Under the pieces are notes generated by a model. That model was not told where the DNA came from. It ran no database searches and saw only the letters and a program-made list of their open reading frames with translations. From JAISGQ01 sp045534445 (GTDB taxonomy: Bacteria; Bacillota; Clostridia; Oscillospirales; Acutalibacteraceae), in contig JAZSJQ010000094.1 in assembly GCA_045534445.1 (NCBI GenBank), positions 1-21,852 on the forward strand: a stretch of DNA of 21,852 nucleotides, given 5' to 3'. A program made the translations under genes and the position numbers. This document shows, piece after piece, positions 5,745-13,460 of this stretch. The first letter of the stretch is position 1, and every line of letters begins with the position of its first letter.

Positions 5745-7637
5745 TTAGAAATCAAAGGAAGTTCTTTCCATGATCTTCTTGAATTCGTCGCCGTCCATCT
5801 TTTCGGACTTGATAAGTGTTTCTGCGACTTCGGTAAGCTTTGCCATATTTGCCTTAAGGATATCTGCGGTCTTGTTGTAGCAGTTCATTACGATAGATTT
5901 GATCTCCTCATCGATCTGCTGTGCAACACTTTCGGAGAAATCCTTGACCTGACCCATGCTTCTGCCGAGGAACACCTCTGAGCCTTCGGAAGAACCGAAT
6001 GCAATGGGTCCGAGCTTTTCGCTCATACCGTACTTTGTGACCATCTCACGAGCCATCTTGGTTGCGCGCTCGATATCGTTGGAAGCGCCTGTGGAGATAT
6101 CATCAAGTACAAGAGCCTCTGCAACACGTCCGCCGAGAAGAACGACGATGTCGTTTATCATCTCGCTGCGGATACGATAGGAACGATCCTCCTGAGGAAG
6201 CTGAATGGTATAGCCGCCAGCCATGCCTCTGGGGATAATGGATATCTGATGGACAGGATCAGACTTGCAGAAATATGCTGCAACTGCGTGACCTGCCTCG
6301 TGATATGCGGTGAGCTTCTTTTCCTTGGGAGTTATGACCTTGGACTTCTTCTCTGTACCTGCAATGACCTTGATGGTTGCCTCGTCAATAAGCTCCTTGG
6401 TGATAGCCTTGAGGTTCTTTCTCGCCGCCAGAAGTGCTGCTTCGTTGAGGAGGTTTTCAAGGTCTGCGCCTGTGAAGCCTGCTGTGCCCTTTGCAACATC
6501 ATCGAGCTTTACATCAGGAGCAAGGGGCTTGCCCTTTGCGTGAACCTTGAGGATCTCTTCTCTGCCCTTGATGTCGGGATAGCCTACCATTACCTGACGG
6601 TCAAAACGGCCGGGACGGGTAAGTGCAGGGTCAAGAATGTCGGGACGGTTGGTTGCTGCAATGATGATAACGCCCTCGTTTACGCCGAAGCCGTCCATTT
6701 CAACAAGCAACTGGTTAAGGGTCTGCTCGCGCTCATCATGACCGCCGCCGAGACCTGCACCTCTGTGACGACCGACAGCATCGATCTCATCGATGAATAC
6801 GATAGCGGGAGAATTCTTCTTTGCCTGGTCAAACAGGTCACGGACACGGGAAGCACCGACACCGACGAACATTTCAACAAAGTCAGAACCGGAAATGGAG
6901 AAGAAGGGAACGCCTGCTTCTCCTGCCACTGCCTTTGCAAGCAGGGTCTTACCTGTACCCGGAGGGCCTACAAGGAGAACGCCCTTGGGAATATGAGCAC
7001 CAAGCTCATTGTACTTCTTGGGATTCTTGAGGAACTCAACGATCTCGGAAAGCTCTTCCTTTTCTTCGTCGGCACCTGCAACATCATTGAAGGTCGTTTT
7101 CTTCTTTTCGTCGTCAACCTTCTTATACTTCGCCTTGCCGAAGCTCATGGTCTTGTTGTTGTCACCCATTGCGTTGTTCATTCTGCGCATGAAGATGACC
7201 CAGAACAGGATCATGATGCCTATGAGAAGAATGGTGGGAAGCCAGCTTACTATCCAGCTGGGCTCCTTCTGGGGCTCTATATCATAGACAGCACCGAGAA
7301 TTGCTGCATCGGGCTTGTTTGCTCTGCCCTCTTCAAACAGCTCGGTATAATCAGCCTCGAACTTGCTGATATTGGGAACCTCATAATTGATGGTCTTTCC
7401 CTTTTCCCCTTCCTTTTCGGGCAGGAGGTTTATCTTCAGCTCGCCTGTTTCAAGAGAGAAATTCCAGCTCTCAACAGTCTCGGACTGGGTCTGTCTGTAA
7501 TCGAAATACTTGAGTATCTCGGAATACTTGATCTCATCCTTCTTTGTGTTGCTTGTCATCATGAGAACTACCACAATGATAGCCACGGGGACGATCAAGG
7601 CAAGAATTAAATTGCGTACACCCTTTTTATTATCCAA
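5745..7637 (-). CDS. ftsH: ATP-dependent zinc metalloprotease FtsH
   Basis: FtsH is a hexameric membrane AAA+ protease that degrades misfolded membrane proteins and some regulators. The 630-residue chain has a TM segment (about 10-28), an extracytoplasmic domain, a second TM (about 128-149) and the AAA module. That module shows Walker A GPPGTGKT (224-231), Walker B IVFIDEIDAVGRHRG and the second region of homology NRPDILDPALTRPGRFDR. The peptidase has HEAGH (446-450) and the distal zinc aspartate region. The extended reading to a GTG at 7646 is unlikely, because that GTG overlaps the AAGGAG at 7646-7651. The TTG at 7635-7637 lies 8 bases from it and gives MDNKKGVRN, a normal FtsH start. Last gene of the operon, after hpt. 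Confidence 0.97.
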   Translation of the reverse strand: MDNKKGVRNLILALIVPVAIIVVVLMMTSNTKKDEIKYSEILKYFDYRQTQSETVESWNFSLETGELKINLLPEKEGEKGKTINYEVPNISKFEADYTELFEEGRANKPDAAILGAVYDIEPQKEPSWIVSWLPTILLIGIMILFWVIFMRRMNNAMGDNNKTMSFGKAKYKKVDDEKKKTTFNDVAGADEEKEELSEIVEFLKNPKKYNELGAHIPKGVLLVGPPGTGKTLLAKAVAGEAGVPFFSISGSDFVEMFVGVGASRVRDLFDQAKKNSPAIVFIDEIDAVGRHRGAGLGGGHDEREQTLNQLLVEMDGFGVNEGVIIIAATNRPDILDPALTRPGRFDRQVMVGYPDIKGREEILKVHAKGKPLAPDVKLDDVAKGTAGFTGADLENLLNEAALLAARKNLKAITKELIDEATIKVIAGTEKKSKVITPKEKKLTAYHEAGHAVAAYFCKSDPVHQISIIPRGMAGGYTIQLPQEDRSYRIRSEMINDIVVLLGGRVAEALVLDDISTGASNDIERATKMAREMVTKYGMSEKLGPIAFGSSEGSEVFLGRSMGQVKDFSESVAQQIDEEIKSIVMNCYNKTADILKANMAKLTEVAETLIKSEKMDGDEFKKIMERTSFDF

Positions 7638-7689
7638 TATTACCACTCCTTAAAGTTAGGCAGACAATTTTATTATCCCCAAAAATTTT

Positions 7690-8265
7690 TTACTTAGTGT
7701 AGACAGATTCTTTAAGTATTCCTATGTAGGGAAGATTTCTGTATTTTTCATCGTAATCGAGACCGTAGCCGACCACAAATCCGTCCGGTATCTCACAGCC
7801 TACATAGTCAGGCACGATATCGATCCCCTCTGCACGGTGTGCAGGCTTGTCAAGCAAGGTGCATATCTTTATGCTTCCGGGATTTCTTGCACCTAAAAAC
7901 TCCTTGAGATAGGAAAGGGTTCTTCCGGAATCGAGTATATCCTCAACAAGCAGTACATCACAGTTTTCAAGAGGACGATCAAGATCCTTGACGATCTTTA
8001 CGATACCCGAGGACTTAGTCTCACTGCCGTAGCTCGAGACTATCATAAAGTCTATTCCGCAGGGAATGGTTATCTTTCTCATAAGATCTGCCATGGTCAC
8101 GACAGAGCCCTTGAGAATGCACACAAGAAGAAGGTTTTTTCCCTCATAGTCGCGGCTTATCTCCGCTCCCATTCTGCTTACCATTTCATCTATTTCAGCC
8201 TCATTGAGAAGTACAGACTCAACATCTTTATCCATAGATGTTACGCTTGAAGCTTTTTTGCTCAT
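7690..8265 (-). CDS. hpt: Hypoxanthine phosphoribosyltransferase
   Basis: This salvage enzyme joins hypoxanthine or guanine to PRPP to give IMP or GMP. About 191 residues run from the ATG at 8265 (MSKKASSVTSMDKDVESVLL). Key segments are LLVCILKGSVVTMADLMRKI, the flexible-loop region VSSYGSETKSSG, the PRPP motif VLLVEDILDSGRTLSYL and DYVGCEIPDGFVVGYGLDYDEKYRNLPYIG near the C-terminus. The ATG lies 7 bases past the tilS stop but has no clear ribosome-binding site. Upstream TTG codons at 8289 and 8283 would overlap tilS and add up to eight residues. Translational coupling to tilS is likely. tilS-hpt-ftsH is a conserved order in Bacillota. Confidence 0.95.
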   Translation of the reverse strand: MSKKASSVTSMDKDVESVLLNEAEIDEMVSRMGAEISRDYEGKNLLLVCILKGSVVTMADLMRKITIPCGIDFMIVSSYGSETKSSGIVKIVKDLDRPLENCDVLLVEDILDSGRTLSYLKEFLGARNPGSIKICTLLDKPAHRAEGIDIVPDYVGCEIPDGFVVGYGLDYDEKYRNLPYIGILKESVYTK

Positions 8266-8272
8266 ATCAATT

Positions 8273-9610
8273 TCAATTTTCAACTTCAATCACCACAATA
8301 TCCTTTGTTTTTTCGTTTACCGCGCACCGCTCGTCAACGCCGAAGCCATGCGCCCAGACAACGCCCTGTGCATCGGCTATAACAGGGATTTCTCCGCGCT
8401 TTTCCGGCGGAATGCCCTTTTCATTCATGAGGCGGCGAAGCTCCTTGGTTATCCCTCTGCCTGCCTGTCTGAGCCTGTCACCTGCTCGGCGGTTTCTGAT
8501 AACAAGGTTAGATGATATTATATCACAGTCAAACGCGTTTTTAAATAGGTAACTGTTATTTTTCTTCAATTCCTCATATGTGTTTCTGCCGAGTTTTTCA
8601 AGAATAACTTTTCTGCCGTTGATCATCATCTCACAGGGCACTGTTATTTCAAAGGAAAAATCCTCTGCATTTTCGGTTTTCCTTTCAAGGCAGAATATTC
8701 CTTTTCTGACTGCGGCATAGATGCCTCCGGGCAGCTCTTCTCTTCCCTGTCCTCTTTCGATAAGTGCTTCCATTCTCTGCACATGAACATAGGGACAACT
8801 TATTTGGGTAATATTTCCATACTCCTCAGTCAGGATACGGGAGCGCACCGCCCTATGAAGCTTTCTGAGCTTTATGAGATCATAGCCATTTTCTGTTCTG
8901 CAATCTTCAATTGCGGATTTTACAATGCTGTTTATAAGATCCTCGTCCTCTGAAACAAGCTCTGTCATTCTGCCGACAGCCTTTTCAAAGGAGGGATTTA
9001 CGGTTTTAAGAGACGGCACTGTGATATGCCGCACTCTGTTGCGCGAATAATCATCGGTCAGATTGCTCGAATCCGTTACATACGGGATGGAATTTCCCTC
9101 GCAGAAGTTTTCAATATCTGCCCGTGTTGCCAGAATAAGCGGACGGATAATATTCCCTCTGACAGGCGGTATGCCCGTAAGTCCTGCAAGGGCACACCCT
9201 CTTGCCATATTCAGAAGCACTGTTTCCGCGCTGTCCGAAAGGGTATGAGCTGTGGCTATCTTTCCGCCGTGCTTTTCTGCTGATGCACCCAGCAGCTCAT
9301 AGCGTATTTCTCTGCCGCATTCCTCAAGCCCCATTGAGCGTTTTTTCGCTTCACCCGATACATCGGCACGGTGCACCTCAAGAGGTATACTCTCTTTTTC
9401 ACAGATTTCACGCACGAAGGCTTCGTCGCGGTCGGATTCCTCGCCCCGAAGCTGATGATTTACATGAAGCGCACGAACATTATAGCCCAGTAATTTTAAC
9501 GCATAAAGCAGTGCGACGGAATCCGCACCGCCCGAAAGGGCAACAGTTACGCATTCCGTTGTGTCAAGCATATTGTATTTTGCTATTGCTTCACGCACTT
9601 TACTGAGCAT
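8273..9610 (-). CDS. tilS: tRNA(Ile)-lysidine synthetase
   Basis: TilS adds lysine to cytidine 34 of the CAU-anticodon tRNA-Ile, so that it reads AUA instead of AUG; it is essential in most bacteria. The 445 residues have the N-type ATP pyrophosphatase loop SGGADS (26-31), ALHVNHQLRGEESDRDE, the TAHTLSDSAETVLLNMARG segment, IRPLI and the VTDSSNLTDDYSRNRVRH signature of the family. The C-terminal substrate-binding domain closes with RNRRAGDRLRQAGRGITKELRRLMNEKGIPPEKR. The ATG sits four bases after the dnaB stop, with GAGGTAA in front provided by the end of dnaB, so translation is likely coupled. Confidence 0.96.
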   Translation of the reverse strand: MLSKVREAIAKYNMLDTTECVTVALSGGADSVALLYALKLLGYNVRALHVNHQLRGEESDRDEAFVREICEKESIPLEVHRADVSGEAKKRSMGLEECGREIRYELLGASAEKHGGKIATAHTLSDSAETVLLNMARGCALAGLTGIPPVRGNIIRPLILATRADIENFCEGNSIPYVTDSSNLTDDYSRNRVRHITVPSLKTVNPSFEKAVGRMTELVSEDEDLINSIVKSAIEDCRTENGYDLIKLRKLHRAVRSRILTEEYGNITQISCPYVHVQRMEALIERGQGREELPGGIYAAVRKGIFCLERKTENAEDFSFEITVPCEMMINGRKVILEKLGRNTYEELKKNNSYLFKNAFDCDIISSNLVIRNRRAGDRLRQAGRGITKELRRLMNEKGIPPEKRGEIPVIADAQGVVWAHGFGVDERCAVNEKTKDIVVIEVEN

Positions 9611-9614
9611 TCAA

Positions 9615-10961
9615 TTACCTCGTTGTCTTTGCGGCGGTAAAGGAGGTAGTAGCGCCTGACCAGTGCAGGTCTATCTCCTTTGTTTCGCCGTGTCTGTTCT
9701 TTGCGACCATGCATTTTGCCTTGGTCTGGTCAACGCCGCCTTCTATTTCCTTGCCGTTGTCATCGTAGTATGCCTCACGATAGAGGAACATTACCACGTC
9801 AGCGTCCTGCTCGATCGAGCCCGATTCACGAAGGTCAGAAAGCATGGGCTTGTGACCTGCACGGGCTTCAGGACCTCGGTTGAGCTGGGAAAGGCAAAGC
9901 ACAGGGACATTCAGTTCCTTTGCCATTATTTTAAGAGCACGGGTTATCTCCGTTACTATCTGGGTACGGCTGACGTTGCTGCCGCCGCTGCCCTCGATAA
10001 GCTGGAGGTAGTCAATAACCACAAGTCCTATATTATTTATTCTGCGAACCTTTGCCTTCATTTCCGTAACGGTAATGTTCGCACTTTCATCAAGGTACAG
10101 CTTGGCATTATACAGCTTTCCTGCGCCGTTTGTAAGGCTTGCCCACTCCTCTGCCGTGAGCTTACCTTCCTTGAGCTTGGTGCTGGCAACACCCGATTCG
10201 CTGGAGAGAAGTCTCAGCGCAAGCTCCTCTCGGGACATTTCGAGAGAGAAGAACGCAACAGGCTTGTCCGCATTGACGGCTACGTTTCGGGCTATATTCA
10301 TTGCAAAGCTGGTCTTACCCACGCCGGGTCGTGCCGCAAGCAGGATAAGGTTTCCCTTATTAAGTCCTGTTAACGTCTCATCAAGAGGCTCGATGCCTGT
10401 GGGAACGCCTACAAATTCATCGCCTGTACCCTCGCTGAGAGCCATAAGGCGGTCAAAGGCGCCCATGAGAACGCTTCCGATAGGCACAAGTCCCTGAGTT
10501 GCACGGTTGTCGGATATTTCATAAATGCGCTGTTCCGCACGGTCTATTACAACTCGCGGATCGTTTGTCTCATCCCTTGCATCGCCGATTATCTCCTGAG
10601 CTGCAAGGATAAGCGAGCGCATTTCATATTTTTCGCGGATTATCTTTGCGTATGCCTCGCAATTGCTGACAGAGGGTGTGTTCTGGGCAATTGTGAAAAG
10701 ATAGCTCTTTCCCGATTCCTCGGAGAACACCTCAAGTCCCACCAGCTCATTGAGAACGGTGACAACGTCAACATTCTGTCCTGTTCTGAAAAGGCGAAGC
10801 ACTGCTTCAAATATCTGCTTATGCTGTTCGTTGTAGAAATATTCGGGGCGAAGCTGTTCCAGCAGGGTGTTCAAATTCCTGCTGTCCATCAGTATCGCAC
10901 CCAGCACCGCCTGTTCCGCTTCCGCGCTGAAAGGCAATGCAGCGCTGTCAAGCGATGCCAT
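9615..10961 (-). CDS. dnaB: Replicative DNA helicase DnaB
   Basis: This is the hexameric 5'-3' helicase that unwinds DNA at the replication fork. Its 448 residues are the usual length. The N-terminal primase-interacting domain (about 10-105, SAEAEQAVLGAILMD...) is followed by a linker. The RecA-like domain has Walker A ARPGVGKTS (210-218), FSLEMSREELALRLLS, Walker B IGLVVIDYLQLI (about 313-324), the LNVPVLCLSQLNR sensor and SDLRESGSIEQDADVVMFLYR. The gene starts three bases past the rplI stop, with GGAG lying within the end of rplI. rplI-dnaB is a classic bacterial pair. No intein or insertion is present. Confidence 0.97.
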   Translation of the reverse strand: MASLDSAALPFSAEAEQAVLGAILMDSRNLNTLLEQLRPEYFYNEQHKQIFEAVLRLFRTGQNVDVVTVLNELVGLEVFSEESGKSYLFTIAQNTPSVSNCEAYAKIIREKYEMRSLILAAQEIIGDARDETNDPRVVIDRAEQRIYEISDNRATQGLVPIGSVLMGAFDRLMALSEGTGDEFVGVPTGIEPLDETLTGLNKGNLILLAARPGVGKTSFAMNIARNVAVNADKPVAFFSLEMSREELALRLLSSESGVASTKLKEGKLTAEEWASLTNGAGKLYNAKLYLDESANITVTEMKAKVRRINNIGLVVIDYLQLIEGSGGSNVSRTQIVTEITRALKIMAKELNVPVLCLSQLNRGPEARAGHKPMLSDLRESGSIEQDADVVMFLYREAYYDDNGKEIEGGVDQTKAKCMVAKNRHGETKEIDLHWSGATTSFTAAKTTR

Positions 10962-10964
10962 AAA

Positions 10965-11411
10965 TTACACCTGCTCCCCTACGTTTACAAAAAGCTTTGC
11001 GGTGATTCCTGTATAGAGCTTGACCTCGCACTCGTATGTACCGAACTGCTTTATATCAGCTACGGTTACCTTGCGCTTGTCAATGCTTGTGCCGAACTTC
11101 TTATTGATAGCCTCGGCTACCTCCTTGGAGGTGACAGAGCCGAAGAGCTTACCGTTCTGACCTGCCTTCGCGGTCATCTTTACGGTGTTGCCGGAAAGCT
11201 TGTCAGCTATCTCCTGAGCTGCCTTCTTCTCCATTTCAATGCGGTGCTTCTCCGCGCGTTCCTTGGTCGCAACATCGTTGAGTGCCGCTGCAGAAGCCTC
11301 GATCGCTATCTTCTTCGGGAAAAGAAAATTGCGTGCGTATCCGTCGGATACGTTTACGATCTCGCCTTTTTTACCTGTTCCCTTTACATCCTGCTGAAGA
11401 ATTACCTTCAT
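10965..11411 (-). CDS. rplI: 50S ribosomal protein L9
   Basis: L9 binds 23S rRNA near the L1 stalk and helps keep the reading frame. The 148-residue protein has the N-terminal RNA-binding signature MKVILQQDVKGTGKKGEIVNVSDGYARNFLFPKKIA and the long connecting helix (AALNDVATKERAEKHRIEMEKKAAQE). The C-terminal domain has LFGSVTSKEVAEAI and a final YTGITAKLFVNV strand. The length is typical. It sits 29 bases after gdpP with AAAGGA upstream, and 3 bases before dnaB. Confidence 0.97.
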   Translation of the reverse strand: MKVILQQDVKGTGKKGEIVNVSDGYARNFLFPKKIAIEASAAALNDVATKERAEKHRIEMEKKAAQEIADKLSGNTVKMTAKAGQNGKLFGSVTSKEVAEAINKKFGTSIDKRKVTVADIKQFGTYECEVKLYTGITAKLFVNVGEQV

Positions 11412-11440
11412 TTTATATCATTCCTTTCGGTGTTTTTTCT

Positions 11441-13423
11441 TTATTCCTCTTCGTCTTCTTCGTCCTCGCATACTTCGTCTATTGCTTCGTAAAGCGAGGT
11501 CAGCGCACTCTCCATTGATGAATTTTCAAGCTGTGCGCCTGCCATTGTAAGGTGTCCGCCGCCGCCGAGCTCCTCCATTACAAGCTGTACGTTGAGCTTG
11601 CCCAGCGAACGGGCAGATATATTGATCGTATCCCCTGTCTGGAACAGAACAAAGGAAGCGTTGATGCCCTGCAGTGTCAGCATTTCGTCCGCCGCCTGAG
11701 CACAGACAACACGGACATTCTCATAAGACTCCGTTGTGCAGGCTATGGCGCATTCTCGGTAGACTTCAGCAGAGGAAACAAGCTTTGACTTTTCTGCATA
11801 CTCATCAAGAGAGCCTGCAAACAGCATCTTTACGTCAACGGTGTCTGCTCCTCGTCTGCGCAGGAAGGTCGCCGCCTCAAAGGTTCGCACGCCTGTCTTG
11901 ATAACAAAGCTCTTGGTATCAAGCATAATGCCTGCCAGAAGTGCTTCTGCCTCTGTCTTTGATATGGATTTTTCGTCGATGTACTGAGCTATTTCCGCAA
12001 CCATTTCACTTGCCGATGAAGCAAAGGGCTCATGGAAGAATATCTCAGCCTTTTCTATCTTGCTGAGCATCATGCGGTGGTGGTCTATAACTATTACTTT
12101 TTTTGCGTTTTCAAATACGGGCATACTGTCGAGGAAGTTGCGTGAATGGGTATCCACTACTACGACCACGCTCTTTTCGGTCATGAGAGAAAGCGCAGTT
12201 TCGGTATCTACGAACACTCTTTCCGCACCATCGGTATGCTCGATATAGTGGTCAACAAGGGACTGTGCAAGGGTCTCCCCCGCATGATTTATGACATAGC
12301 TTTCCACACCCAGTGCCTTGGCTATGCTCATTACGCCGATGGAAGCTCCCACTGCATCAAGGTCTGTAAAGCGATGACCCATGACGATGCACTTATCGGA
12401 AGCGCGGATTATGCTCTCAATGTCCTTGGCTATCATTCGGGTTTTTACCTTGCTCTGTTTTTCCGAGGACTTCGATACGCCGCCGAAAAATGCATATTCG
12501 GAGCCGTTCTTTACAACTGCCTGGTCGCCGCCTCTGCCAAGTGCCATATCAAGCGGTTCCTGCGCCCAGCTCTCGCATTCGCTGAGGTTACTGCCGCCAC
12601 TGCCCACGCCGATGGACAGCGTTACCTGATGGTCGCCGCTGACAGGTATCTTTCGTGCCTCGTTAAGGATATTGAACTTATCTCCGACAAACTCACGAAG
12701 CTGCTGTTCGTCAAGGACTATAAGGCTGGTGCCTCTTGCATCGCTTCGGCACAGCGCGGTGGTTCCGTCCACCCACTCGCGGATAAGTGAGTCAACTGCC
12801 GCCAGCACCGATGTGCGCTCGCTTTCACGAACCTTCAGAAGCTCGTCTTCATTGTCAAATACTATAAGGATAACGGCAGGTCTGCTGTTATCATATTCCA
12901 TTTCAAGCTTTGCCTTTTCGGTAACGTTGTTGAAAAACAGTACAAACTGGGATACTGCGGCGCTGACATCGGAAACCACCGATATCTCATAGTAGCGCTT
13001 ATCGTGCTTGATGGTGAATATCTCACCGTGGCGGAGCTTTTCGGAGGTAATGTTCTTGAATATTCGTGATATCTCAACATCGTGGGATTCACAGCCATCC
13101 AGAAGCTCCTCAAGGAAATCCTTGTTATACCAGATGATATTGCCCTCCACCGTTACGGTTACAACAGGCACGGGCATAACATTCTGGTTATCACCTTTTG
13201 TTCCGCCAAGCTTTACTGCCATTCTCGAAAGATATCCGTCGATATCATCGCTGAGCATCTTCATGAAAAGCAGTACGGCAACAACGCCGCACGCCGACAG
13301 TATTACCGATATTATTTTTACCGCCAGTCCTGCCGATGACAGCAGCACCAGTATGCTTATCAGCACACTTATTGCCGCCAGTGACCAGAACAACGGCTTT
13401 ACAAGATTTCCTTTGTTGTTCAT
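11441..13423 (-). CDS. gdpP: Cyclic-di-AMP phosphodiesterase GdpP (DHH/DHHA1 type)
   Basis: GdpP is a membrane enzyme that breaks down c-di-AMP and so affects cell-wall stress, potassium balance and beta-lactam tolerance. The 660 residues have two N-terminal TM segments (about 8-28 and 31-53), a PAS region (about 90-150) and a degenerate GGDEF domain (IGVGSGGSNLSECESWAQEPLDMALGRGGDQAVV). The DHH domain has GHRFTDLDAVGASIGV, VVVDTHSR and VIVIDHHRM. DHHA1 ends with GGGGHLTMAGAQ. The C-terminus is a very acidic tail (EVCEDEEDEEE). I chose the ATG at 13423 because GGAGGT lies 8 bases upstream. The longer reading from 13441 would place that site inside the gene. Between rnjA and rplI in the operon; gdpP-rplI-dnaB is a conserved order. 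Confidence 0.95.
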   Translation of the reverse strand: MNNKGNLVKPLFWSLAAISVLISILVLLSSAGLAVKIISVILSACGVVAVLLFMKMLSDDIDGYLSRMAVKLGGTKGDNQNVMPVPVVTVTVEGNIIWYNKDFLEELLDGCESHDVEISRIFKNITSEKLRHGEIFTIKHDKRYYEISVVSDVSAAVSQFVLFFNNVTEKAKLEMEYDNSRPAVILIVFDNEDELLKVRESERTSVLAAVDSLIREWVDGTTALCRSDARGTSLIVLDEQQLREFVGDKFNILNEARKIPVSGDHQVTLSIGVGSGGSNLSECESWAQEPLDMALGRGGDQAVVKNGSEYAFFGGVSKSSEKQSKVKTRMIAKDIESIIRASDKCIVMGHRFTDLDAVGASIGVMSIAKALGVESYVINHAGETLAQSLVDHYIEHTDGAERVFVDTETALSLMTEKSVVVVVDTHSRNFLDSMPVFENAKKVIVIDHHRMMLSKIEKAEIFFHEPFASSASEMVAEIAQYIDEKSISKTEAEALLAGIMLDTKSFVIKTGVRTFEAATFLRRRGADTVDVKMLFAGSLDEYAEKSKLVSSAEVYRECAIACTTESYENVRVVCAQAADEMLTLQGINASFVLFQTGDTINISARSLGKLNVQLVMEELGGGGHLTMAGAQLENSSMESALTSLYEAIDEVCEDEEDEEE

Positions 13424-13460
13424 AGGGGTAGACCTCCGCAAAGCGCGCAGTTCTCTGTTA

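Noticed and set aside
6249..7610. A 453-codon open frame on the plus strand
   Set aside because: It lies entirely antisense to the FtsH core with its Walker and HEAGH motifs; it is a shadow of FtsH codon bias with no ribosome-binding site or domain.
11441..13423. Active diguanylate cyclase domain in GdpP
   Set aside because: The GGDEF motif is degenerate, as is normal for the GdpP family.
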